Positions 38,325-49,500 of a stretch of DNA of 64,000 bases are shown here, one piece after another; position 1 is the stretch's first letter; the number at the start of each line of letters is the position of its first letter. The stretch spans positions 27,487,230-27,551,229 of the forward strand of contig NC_088677.1 of the NCBI RefSeq assembly GCF_950023065.1, written 5' to 3'. The notes under the pieces are model-generated. The model was not told the origin of the DNA, did not search any database, and worked only from the letters and a program-made list of their open reading frames with translations. This DNA is from Planococcus citri. Its lineage: Eukaryota > Arthropoda > Insecta > Hemiptera > Pseudococcidae. A program made the translations under genes and the position numbers.

Positions 38325-40053
38325 CTAGGAAGACACGCGTTGAGATAAGACGTATTCGATATCAGCAATCAGTTTACAATCTTGATCTAAATCCTTTCTT
38401 TCTTCATCCTTTGAAAACTGTTCGATGCACGATTGAATTTTGGATATTTTATCAGCGTAATCCGATAATTCGATTTTTTGTAGTATTCGTAAAATTAATT
38501 TTAACCATTCATTTCTTTCCTAAAATAGTGAAACAAAAATTAGGTAAAATTACGAATTTTTCGATAGTAAATGTACGTAATAAATTGAATTACTCGCCTC
38601 ATAATTAGGCGAATTATCAACTAAATTTCGTAAAACAATATCAATCAATACGGCAACATCATTTTTATAAAATAAATTCGATGTTTCGTCACTGGCAAAA
38701 ATATCGGTAATAATTTTCAGTAATGAATTAGCAGCAGACGGTTGGTGATCCAAGAATTTTGCCGGATCCTCTGAAAATGATAAAATGCGTGATAAATCAA
38801 CATCATTCTGGATGAAATTGATTCTCAAAAAATGTATACTCACTTCCGCGATTAAAGAGTAACAGTAAAGTTTCGGAGAATATTTTGGGATTATCACATT
38901 GCGAGAGTGCTTGAATGGTGAGATTATCTGAGATCGAACGGTTTTCGTCAAATTGCAGATTATAGACTAAAATTAAGTTCACCAGATCTATCACTATATC
39001 TTCTTGATCAGGATCGTCTGATGGGCTTTCAATTAAATTCAATAATTGTAAAATGAATTCTTTCCCGATTGTATCTGATAACGAATTGAAAAACGGAAAT
39101 TAGAATGAAAAAAATCACACATCCAGTTCAAAAAAACACAAAAATGTAATGTAGCTCACCAAAATAAATTATTGGTAAACGTTCGCCGATGGAAAATATT
39201 TTTGTGAGGACGTTGATGACTGGAAGAAGTTTATCTTTATCGTTAATATTATTTTGTACATCTCTAAAGTGAAATAAAAAAAGAAAAAAAATTATTACAA
39301 TGACAAATTATTTTAATCCAAATGTGATCGAGTGCAAATGTACCTGGTCAACTCTAAAGGTAGGACGGATGCAATTAAAACAAGTATCGCAGTCCTCGAT
39401 AATGTGCACAGTAAATCAAAACTCTGCAGCAAAAGATTCCTGATCAACCACCGTGTTTCCATTTGGTAATATTCCGCCAAACAATTGACAATGTAGTAAT
39501 CGGTAATGTGCAAAAAACGTTTACTAATCGCTGTGTCTGCATCTGTCTGTGAAAATAACGGATCATCCAATTAATTTCTGCGAAATACGATGAACTATCT
39601 CAGTATATTACGAAATCATTACCAGTATGCAATTAAATTCTCTCAAATATTCGACAATTGACGCCTGATCATCGAACAACTCCCATGATCGTTGCTGTGC
39701 ATCATCTTTCACAGAAGCTAAGTCTTCTGTGATGACAAACAATCGTGTCATATCTTGTGTATTATCGATCAACGAAAGAGGTGCTTCAGGGGAAACTTCT
39801 AGCTTTGAAAGTATCTCGGTGATGACTTGGACAGCAGGAGGCGGCGCCAAGGTTGAAAAATTCTCCAAAACTACATTCACAGCATGTGTTGCTAGTTTAT
39901 GGGAAAGATGGGTTTCACATCTGACCTGAAATAGTCGCACATTATACGATACTCGATCAAAATAATAATAAATAATGTTTAAAATTTACGTACTCTCTCG
40001 ATCATTTTGTATACTTGCTCTTCGGTGATAGAGCAAGGTGTTTGATTTTCCAT
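38325..40053 (-). CDS. NCKIPSD: NCKIPSD / SPIN90 / WISH-DIP homologue, Arp2/3 regulator
   Basis: Seven coding exons: 40053-39994, 39925-39623, 39546-39344, 39263-39160, 39074-38844, 38770-38598, 38519-38325; 422 aa. SPIN90/Dip1-family proteins activate Arp2/3 complex to nucleate linear actin filaments and bind Nck and diaphanous formins. Diagnostic stretches run in family order: QQRSWELFDDQASIVEYLRE, TDADTAISKRF, AEYYQMETRWLIRNLLLQ, LPLELTRDVQ, KIFSIGERLPI, CDNPKIFSETLLLLFNRG, DPAKFLDHQP, VLIDIVLRNLVDNSP. This is the helical armadillo-like SPIN90/Ldb17 domain. The N-terminal SH3 and proline-rich regions of vertebrate SPIN90 are absent in this model, which starts only 20 residues before exon 2, as in the short fungal Dip1 forms. 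The last intron needs a GC donor. Head-to-head with HID1. Confidence 0.93.
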
Positions 40054-40753
40054 ATTCGAAGTGTAAGTAGATGTTATTTCGACGATTAGTACATACTGAA
40101 GGATAGATATCGACGCGAGTTGAAACACCGATCAATACTGACGATGATTGGGAAGAATTGTTTCAATTATTTCAATTACACCAACACAAAATCTTGCATT
40201 TTTGTAGCATTCTTTGATTCAAATTCAAATCAAACACAAACAGCTGATAATCAATTTTGAGGAAAATTCACATTTTGAAGCAATAAGCAATTCAATTTCA
40301 TTTTGCTCAACTTTGCTGCTCAATGGAAGTGTTTTTGTCTTATCGGTGAATGTGCATTGTTGACAAATTTAGAGAAACGTATGTAATTGAGAAATTTTAA
40401 TTAAATTATGCAAAGTAGTGAATATTTTTATTTAATATAACGAAGTTTATATTTTGAGAATCTCAAATTTCATTTCGAATAAACATTTTTTTCTTTTGAA
40501 TACACGGAATTTAAAAATTTAGTTGTATTTGGCAACAATGTAAAAGAAAACTGTCTCGCTGTCTGATAAAATCTTTTGTTGTCTACTTTTCGTGACGAAT
40601 TTCGGAATTCATTCAAGTAATGAAAGTGGGTTCTTTTACTACTAATTAATAATGTATTATTCATTAATAATTCGTATTCGAGATCCGTGGATGTTGTTTA
40701 ATTGAAGCTGACAATCGTAACTCAATTTCTACCTGGAAAACAGACTGATCAAG
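40054..40753. promoter_or_regulatory. Bidirectional 5' region of NCKIPSD and HID1
   Basis: 700 bp between divergent start codons (40053 minus, 40754 plus). AT-rich, without a clear TATA box for either gene. A 64-codon minus frame at 40470-40664 lies here but has no family match and no link to an exon chain. Confidence 0.5.
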
Positions 40754-43700
40754 ATGGGTAATTCGGACACTAAACTCAATTTTCGAAAAGCTGTCATTCA
40801 GTTGACCACAAAAACACAGGTAATTTGATAAATAGTTTCAAAACTGTAATATGCGTGAGCAATATTGAGCTTTTGTTTCAATTCTGTGGCAAATGCACAT
40901 TAATTAATGGAATCCTGTGTTTTCATTTCATTCCATATGGTTATAACACTTCAAATGGTATATCAAATTCAAAGAAATTGGTGTTTCGTTTTTTGAATTT
41001 GAGAACGTTTGTCAGATAAATAATCTTATTTCCTTCGAGATTTAGTTCATCTACGAAGTAATCTCGTTTGTGTTTCATTTTAGCAACCTATCGACGCTGG
41101 CGATGAAATCTTCTGGGATCAGTTTTGGTGTGAAAATGTTCTAAATATTCAAGATGTTTTCACTTTGATACCGGCGCCTGAAGTTCGATCATTACGAGAA
41201 GAAGCTCCAGCCAATCTTGCCACCCTATGTAACAAAGCTGTAGAAAAAATGATTAAGGCAGTCGATAACAGCTGTCGTACGCAGCAAGAACAACAAACAG
41301 GTATGTTTTTTGCCAGCAGTAAGTAGGTATAATTTGAATGAGTTTGATTCAGAAGACTGACAAATTATTTTATTTTTCAGTATTGAATTGTTGTCGGCTC
41401 CTTACGAGATTACTGCCTTATATTTTCGAGGATCCGGATTGGCATGGATATTTTTGGTCGACTGTAAAAGCAAGATCAGAGGATGATCCAAATGCAGTCC
41501 CCCTGGCTCAGTTGCTACTTGGTGCTATTTGCGTAAGAAACCTACAAATTAATTGTTGGTATTCGTGTTTGAGAGTTTTTTTCAATTTTTTAAAATATTT
41601 TCAGGATCTTTTGTTTTGTCCCGATTTCACGGTAGCTACGAATAAAAAATCTGGACCGGTAATTTCCATTTCGAAGAATTATGAATTATTCTTGTAATTG
41701 AGTTGTTCGATAATTTATCGTATATTTTAGGATAAAGCAGAAGATTTACAAGCTATCGACAGCTGCGAGTATATTTGGGAGAAAGGTGTAGGCTTTGCTA
41801 ACTCTCCGCCTCATTATCCCACCTACGATACAGCTAGAACAGAACTGCTGAAGTTACTTTTGACATGCTTCAGCGAAATCATGTACAAACCTCCATCAGG
41901 TAAAAATATTTTACCATTATTTGTTCTTCAAGATACGTAATTATATTAAATTAATTTAATTTTCACGATTTTTTAGATCCCTGTGAAACGCCAAATAACT
42001 GGATACAGTACTTAACGTCGACAGAAAATCGTCACGCGTTACCGATGTTTACATCTCTATTGAACACAGTCTGCGCTTATGACCCAGTTGGTATGGGTGT
42101 ACCATACAATCATCTGTTGTTTACAGATACAATGGAACCTTTGGTAGAAGTGTGTTTGCAAATACTTATCGTAACACTGGATCATGATACTTCAACAGCT
42201 GATGAGGTAAGTTGGTGGAAATCACTCTGTATGGTTAATTTTTTTCGTAACAACGAGAATTAATTTTATTGATTTTTTTCAGTGTGGAAATCAAGAAAAC
42301 TTATTCATTAATTATTTATCGCGCATACATCGGGATGATGATTTCCATTTTATTATGCAAGGATTCACAAGATTACTTAATAATCCGCTGGTTCAGACGT
42401 ATCTACCGAATTCTACTAAAAAAATTCAATTTCATCAAGAACTTTTGGTATTTTTCTGGAAATTATGCGATTATAATAAGGTAATGTTTGCCTTCAAAGG
42501 AATAAAAAAAATTACTTAAATGTACTGAAGTTTTTATCCGTCATTTTTATTTCGTTTTCAGAAATTTTTGTATTACGTATTGAAAAGCAGCGATGTTCTG
42601 GACATCTTGGTTCCCATTTTATTCCATCTCAATGATTCTAGAGCTGATCAATGTAAGATTACTATCTCTAAATAATTCAATAATTTACTTTAATTATTTA
42701 TTGATGATTTGTTCTTTGTCAAAAAAAATACATTTCAGCTCGAGTTGGTCTAATGCATATAGGAGTTTTCATTCTGTTGTTATTGAGCGGAGAACGGAAT
42801 TTTGGTGTTAGGCTCAATAAACCCTACACCGCTACTATCCCAATGGATATTCCAGTATTCACAGGTACTTAATTTTCAAATTTACTCTATTTTTGCTTAT
42901 TTCGATCAAATCTCTAATGATTAATCAATCTATAGGTACACACGCTGATCTTCTCATAACAGTTTTTCATAAAATAATTACAACCGGACACCAAAGATTG
43001 CAGCCATTGTTTGATTGCTTACTCACAATTCTAGTCAATGGTATACAAATAATTTCGTTAGTCTTCATAAACAATCTTATTTGTTTGTAACCGTTTGGCG
43101 TGGTTATTTTCAGTATCTCCTTATCTGAAGATGCTTTCAATGGTAGCCAGTACCAAACTTTTGCATTTATTAGAAGCATTTAGTACGCCGTGGTTTTTAT
43201 TTTCGTCGCCGACCAATCATCATTTGGTATTCTTCCTGTTGGAAATATTCAATAACTTAATTCAGTATCAATTCGATGGTAAATATTCATTCTTATTTTG
43301 TTATTTTGAAATTGGAGAACAACCCAGTTTGTCAAGGTTAATCCTAAATTTTCCTGGATCAATTTCATTTTCTCTGTGCAAACTTTAGTCCTTTCAGCCT
43401 GTAGAAAAATCAAAATGAGATTTATAAGATTTATCCGGTATGAAATTTCAAAAATCAAATACCTCTTTATTTATTAAAGTCTCAGTTTGTCAGTTCCCTA
43501 ATTCCTTGTATTTGAAACATATCCAGAGAATAAATAAAGCCATTATCGACAATCCATATTGGAATTCAATTTACTAAATTTCTCGTTTATTTCGCAGGTA
43601 ATTCGAATCTAGTGTACACTATTATCAGAAAAAGACAAGTATTCCATTCGCTAGCGAATTTACCTATCGATTGTGGTACTATCAACAAATGCCTTAGCAG

Positions 43701-44639
43701 GAGGATGAAGAAAAACGTCGTCGAAGCTCCTCCTGAAGAAAATATTCCTGAAACGCCCAGCATGGAAGGATCAAAACCAGCTTTGCCTGCAGAACCAGGA
43801 ACCTTGAAGGCTACACTGATGGAAACTCCTGGTGGGTAATTCAATTGTAATTCAGTTTTGTTTTCTTTTTGATCTTTTCCCTCCTGATTTAACGATAATT
43901 GTGTTTCTAAAGGTGTAATGAAGATGACGGAACGAGAAAGTGCGCATCCTGGCACCTGTGAAATTCCGGCTGAACTAGTCACCTCGAATAATAATGATCT
44001 TAAAAATTTGAAAATAACAGAAAATTGCGTTTCAAAACCGTCGCCAAGTTTAGGACCTGTGAAAGTATGTATATGATTAATAAATCAGAAACGAAATGAG
44101 TTTATTTTAATAAAACGATGCTTATTTTTCAGACCAATGATAACACCTGGGTTCCAACTACCGAATGGGTAAAATCTTGGAAAGAAAAATTACCCCTACA
44201 GACTATCATGAGATTATTACAAGTATTAGTGCCTCAAGTGGAAAAAATTTGTATTGATAAGTAAGTGAGATCATCAGGAGATTAGCTCTCTCAACTAAGT
44301 TTACATGAAAAAGTTCCTACGTTTGTCATTTGTATTTTTCAGAGGGTTGACCGATGAGAGCGAAATTCTAAAATTTTTACAACATGGCACTCTAGTGGGG
44401 CTGTTACCTGTTCCACATCCTATACTTATTCGTAAGTATCAAGCTAACAGTGGAACGACAGCTTGGTTTAGGACTTACATGTGGGGAGTTATTTATCTCA
44501 GGTAGGTGACATCAAATCTATTCAATCTTTGAATAAATTCGTCAATTGGTTAAAAATTTGTATTATTTTTTTCAGAAATGTTGATCCTCCAATTTGGTAT
44601 GATACTGAAGTAAAATTATTCGAAATACAACGAGTTTAA
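40754..44639 (+). CDS. HID1: HID1 homologue (dense-core vesicle / trans-Golgi protein)
   Basis: Sixteen exons, all GT..AG: 40754-40819, 41084-41300, 41381-41532, 41605-41658, 41731-41899, 41977-42206, 42283-42480, 42562-42652, 42739-42864, 42936-43040, 43114-43278, 43598-43831, 43913-44064, 44133-44260, 44343-44501, 44576-44639; 769 aa, close to human HID1 (788). HID1 is a peripheral trans-Golgi protein needed for dense-core vesicle formation. The start MGNSDTKLNFRKAVIQLTTK gives Gly2 for N-myristoylation, as in human. Near-identical blocks include RLLPYIFEDPDWHGYFWST, LLFCPDFTV, ENRHALPMFTSLLNTVCAYD, NSTKKIQFHQELLVF, HKIITTGHQRLQPLFDCLL, NHHLVFFLLEIFNNLIQYQF, IMRLLQVLVPQVEKICIDKG and the C-terminus EVKLFEIQRV. 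The variable linker in exons 12-13 is shorter than in vertebrates. AATAAA at 44991-44996. Confidence 0.97.
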
Positions 44640-45950
44640 TTTTAACTTGTGTTTGAGTAACGGATATTTCGTAATCATTCCATTTTCTAATTTAATAATT
44701 AATACTCGAAAACTAAGAACTTGTTATCAATTTTTTATGCTTAAAATTTCGTTGAAATGTCATGTGTACTTCGGATTGTCGATTCAATTCTGTGAGCACG
44801 ATTCGTTTCTTTTTGGAAGTAGAAGCGGATGTGTTGTCCTCTTCTTATTTATTAACTCACAGGGTGTACAAATAAAAAAAAAACAATCCCCTTTTTTTCC
44901 CTCGGGTCTAAAAAATATTTAGAAACTAACGGAGCCAAACTGCTCGTAAATAATTAATGTATTTTTTAAATTCTAACCTTTTTTCAAATGAATAAAGTAT
45001 CGAAATCTTCCGTAGGGAAGCCTTTGACTTGATTAAGTAGGTATTCGTTTGTTTTTGTTCGCATCTGCTACTTGCAGTGTGTGGTACGTATTATGTGAAT
45101 TGTATTAATTACGGATTTTATCATTTTATTTTGTTATTTATTTTATTTTTTTCACCTGTGTGATTTTTTTTGTTGATTTATTTTCTGATTACGTGATTAC
45201 GGATAATTTAATCATTTTTTTCTTTTATATCCGGTTTTGTTTTTAAAATTGACATATTATCGCCATTTTAATTTTTTATACAGTTTTATTATTATTCACT
45301 GTGTATTCAACGTTTGTCCTACATTCCTTAATGTAAATTAAAAGTTTATTTTATGCAGTTTTTGTGCTTTTATTTGCGATGATTATAAAATGTGGAATAC
45401 AAAATAATCAGACACCCTGTTTAAAAACTGTATTCTAGGTACCTATTTGTACTTTTTTTTTTTCAAAACATGAAATGAGAATCTCGTGGAATTGTCCCCA
45501 GTACCGGAATTGCTTTACGATATAACGACTATAATACTTGGAGCAGTAGGATCCTAGGAACGAATGCATTCTAATACTTATTGATGGTATTTCTAAAAAT
45601 GATTTGAAAGTAAAGTTCCGAGTCCAGGGGAAATAATTACAAAGAACTGAAATAAAACAACATTTTGTCCTGATTCAATTTTTTGTTTCATGATCTTTTC
45701 GGAGTATATGACTGATGAATGAACGAAAGTAATCACTAAGCCCTAAGCAGTAAGGTAATTAGATTAATTTCACGTAGATATTGCTGGAAAATTCATGCTT
45801 CAACCTGTCGAGAAAATAAAAATTTGAGCTTATTCTTGCAACTTGGAGGGCTTTGTGTTTTCCTTGCCAAGTTTTGACGTTTGCTTTCTCAAAAGTGGTT
45901 TTTCAAACGAACTGTGGAGTGTGATAAGAAAGTTCTTACTGCGATTTGCC
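44640..45950. other. HID1 3' UTR and spacer before TRMT2A
   Basis: Contains the HID1 3' UTR with AATAAA at 44991-44996, then T-rich DNA without a supported gene. Two overlapping minus frames at 45830-46178 run across the CCAAT/TATA region next door and show no family similarity. Confidence 0.5.
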
Positions 45951-45957
45951 AAATAAA

Positions 45958-46126
45958 CCAATGGAAAAAACGCTACAAGATTTTCTGTTTTCTGATTGGC
46001 TGATTCTGTTTTGTAAACAAAGATACGATTTTTCATTGGATGAAGTAACTTGACTCGAACCAATCAACGAGAACAGGAACACCGAAACGAATTCCAACGA
46101 ATCCGAAAGCTCTTGGTATAAAAATA
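45958..46126 (+). promoter_or_regulatory. CCAAT-box cluster plus TATA box, probable TRMT2A promoter
   Basis: Four CCAAT pentamers in 107 bp: plus at 45958-45962 and 46060-46064, minus (ATTGG) at 45995-45999 and 46035-46039. A TATA box (TATAAAAATA) follows at 46117-46126, which predicts a start near 46145-46155. The first TRMT2A ATG is at 46515, so a ~360-base 5' leader (or one with an intron) would result. Multiple CCAAT boxes with TATA mark strong or NF-Y-driven promoters. Confidence 0.55.
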
Positions 46127-46514
46127 ACAAGGCTCTAACACCATTATGCGTATTTTGTGTTCCTAGAAATGATAACAATTCGTAAAGTTCATTTATCTAA
46201 AAGCATGGTTCGTTAATTGCGTCGTGAGAATTTATTAAGTTACATCATTTTATTTTTAAATGTTGAACGTAGTGAACCTTCCTTGCGCCGAGAATTTATC
46301 GAGGAATAATTTTTTTATACGTATACGCGATGTGATTATAAGAAACAGTACGTATTGAAATTTGAAACAGCTTATTTTCATGCAGTTGATTTCGACGATA
46401 GAAATTCTATCGATTTTGTTTCGTTAACGTTACTAATATTAGTTCTGTTCTGGTTTTTCAGAATCTCAGGGATACGATAGACTTACATTAAGTTAAAAAT
46501 CTCAGGTACAAATC

Positions 46515-49500
46515 ATGGAGAAAAATAAACTCTCGATGGCAACGAATAATGACTTCGCCAAGAAAACCAATCAACCCGAGCGTTATAAGATTAAAGTCAG
46601 TGGTTTGCCGCGCTTTTATGCGATGGCGGTAAGTTTTCACCTTTTTAATCGAATTCGATCGTTTTATTAGTACATTTCTCACGAGTTTGTTCACCTACAG
46701 GATCCACTGTTGCAAGAATTTCTGAAATGTATTAGACAAGAGTTGAAACTGAACTGTATATACGCGAGATTTGTCCGTAAGGGTAATGCTTGGCTGTATC
46801 TTACTTTTCCTTCAGCGGAAGAGCAACAAAAAGCATTAAATGCTTTGAAACGTTACCATTGGAAAGGACGTACATTAGTTAGCATGGTTAGTCCAAGATT
46901 TCTTCGTCTGAACGAAGGTTTTAAGTAAATTTCCGCGTTAACGAATATTATTTCATTTTTTAGCTCGTTACGTCAGATGTGCTGAAAAGAAAAACCGATG
47001 GCTCGGAAGACGAAGTCGTCAGTTACGATTCGAAAAAACAAAAAATAGATATACCAATATCGGAACAAGTACTCATGTCGACCATTCCGTATTACAGTCT
47101 TTCGTACGGAGAACAAGTACGTGTTCCGAAATATGAATTTTATTATCACCGCAGACCGTAGTAATTTTATTTTTATTCTGTTTTATCGCAGCTTCGACAG
47201 AAAAACGAAGAAGCTCATAGTTTAGTTTGTAGACTGCACGAAATTCTTACCAAAAGAGGCCCCCAGTTGGTTAACTGGTGCACGCAGCGAAAAAAACTGC
47301 TCAACAGTAGTATACCATTTGTATTAGATCACATCAGACCGTCACCGATTATCGATGGATATAGAAATAAATACGAATTCTCCGTCGGTACGTGTCATCA
47401 TTTTGATTACTAGCTTTTCAACTTTTCACTAAGTAAGGTGTTCATGTTGTATACTCTACTGCTGAGGTGTAATGGAAAACCTAGTTTATAACGCGTATGC
47501 ATGCTGTCGTAAATCGTATAAAGCTGCATATGTTTCGTACTATCCATTATGGGATTTGGATTTTTTTACAAGCAACATGAACAGCGATAATACTACGTTG
47601 TATTGTAAGTCTGCGTACAGTTGAGCAGATTTATCGATACGATTTTCTCGATTACCCAAAGGAATGGGTTGTATTTTATAAAGCAAAATGAAAGACCCGA
47701 AAGTTGGGTTATTTTTGCGCTTGTTTTCTAGGCTTAAATCCAGACACAGAGACCGTAGCGGTCGGTATACGCGTACAGGATAGACGCGACGGCATTCATC
47801 ACGTTGGTCCCGCTGATGGGCTACGTCATTTACCGAAACCTATGATCTCTTTAGTTAAGGTACTTACTACTGATGATTCTCTATAAATATTCAAACCTAT
47901 TGGGATGTTTTTTTTGTACTTTTTTAATTTTTAAGTCCGTATGAAAGAGCTGATGAACGACGATTATACATAGCACGTGGTTTAAAGGCGATATTTAACG
48001 TTTATTTGTTTACACAGTGATTACAATAATACCTATTCACTTACTCCTCGTGTAGTGTATCGTGAAGGCTTCTTATCAGATCCTAGTGCTTACTCTAACT
48101 ACTAAACGTCGTTTCCGTTTACGCCATTCATTTTTTTTCCCCACGTAAACGCATATTTACCCGATAATATTGCGTCGAATGTTACGACAACGATGCGTGA
48201 ATGCGCATCGGAGAAGTTGTTGTTGTTGTTTTAACAATTTCCATTTCATTCTAATAAATTGAATACGTATGTTTTCATCATTGACGCGTTCAATTTCGCC
48301 GATCGTTCGACTACAAAATATTTTGGTATTATTGATGCTTCAAAACGAGGATAAATTAATCATTGTCGTAAAAGTTTACGAATTTTTCCAACTTTCATTA
48401 GTAAAAAATATATTGCATTATAGTCAAAAGTAACTTTCCTCTAACAAACTTAATATACATTATTATTCTTTCATCACATTCGTTTGTTTGGAATTTCGAA
48501 ATGTAAACATTGGATTTCCCTATACCGATTTTTTTTCCATCGTCAGCGTAACCGTATCTTGACCAATGACCGTATCGTTAAATTATCATATCGATAAGTT
48601 AGATTGTTACTACGTTCACGCGGTCTGCGAGAAATATCATTTCGGTGAAGAATGATTAATTGCATCAGAATTCCAATTCCAAAGATTCATCTTAAATATT
48701 AACGTCGTTTTAGTTTTTTTCCTCTCTTACTCTTCCTTCCCTCATCTTACGCCGTTTAAATTAGAATGTATTTTGAACTCACCTTTACTTCGACTCACAT
48801 TTTTAATCATTTCGGAGCAAATGATTGTAAATAGTTTCTGCCCTATTTATCATTGTAATTAATTTGAATTTTATGTCTTCGTATATCGTTCGTTTAGAAA
48901 GGGAATAATTTGTATTTCCTCGCGATGCGGCTCATTTATTAAATTGTGTGATAATTTCTCTTTTGATTGGTTAATTCGTGCACTGCATTCTTATCTATGT
49001 TTTTTTGGAATTTTTATATGAACCATTTGTATTTTTCTCTATCAACTTGAACGTTAGAAAATGAAAACGATTTATTCGAGTATGGTACTGATGACAGATA
49101 TTTCCCAAATTGTTATCTTTTGCGTCAAAGTACTTTCCTTCTTCCTGCCCTTTTTTGTAAAATGAATAATTAATCATAGAAAAAAACTTGAAACCTCTGA
49201 AAAAAGTTAAGAAGCCGGGAGAGGGGGGTGTTAGTCGTAGAAGATGAAGGAATTTCGCTCTTTTGGAAAAGTGAGGAAATGTTGACATTTTCATTCCAAA
49301 ATTAGGGAGTTTTTAAAATTGATATTTCCTTCATTTTTGAATAATTTTGTTACCTCGTTGACTTGATTTACTCTGAAACTGAATAGGAGCGTATGTGCAG
49401 TCCAAAATTTGTAAAAATTTTTAAAAATTGGTTGAATGAGGAATTTTTAATTTATAAATTGAAATAAATATTCTGATTTGGGTCATGAAAAACTCGGAAA

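Noticed and set aside
45830..46178. Overlapping minus-strand frames of 77-80 codons
   Set aside because: They cover the CCAAT/TATA cluster upstream of TRMT2A and have no recognisable product.
46887..46928. Read-through of TRMT2A exon 2 to a stop at 46928
   Set aside because: The GTTAGT donor at 46887 joins in frame to an exon needed for the rest of the enzyme; the read-through product would end after the RRM. Possible as a minor isoform only.
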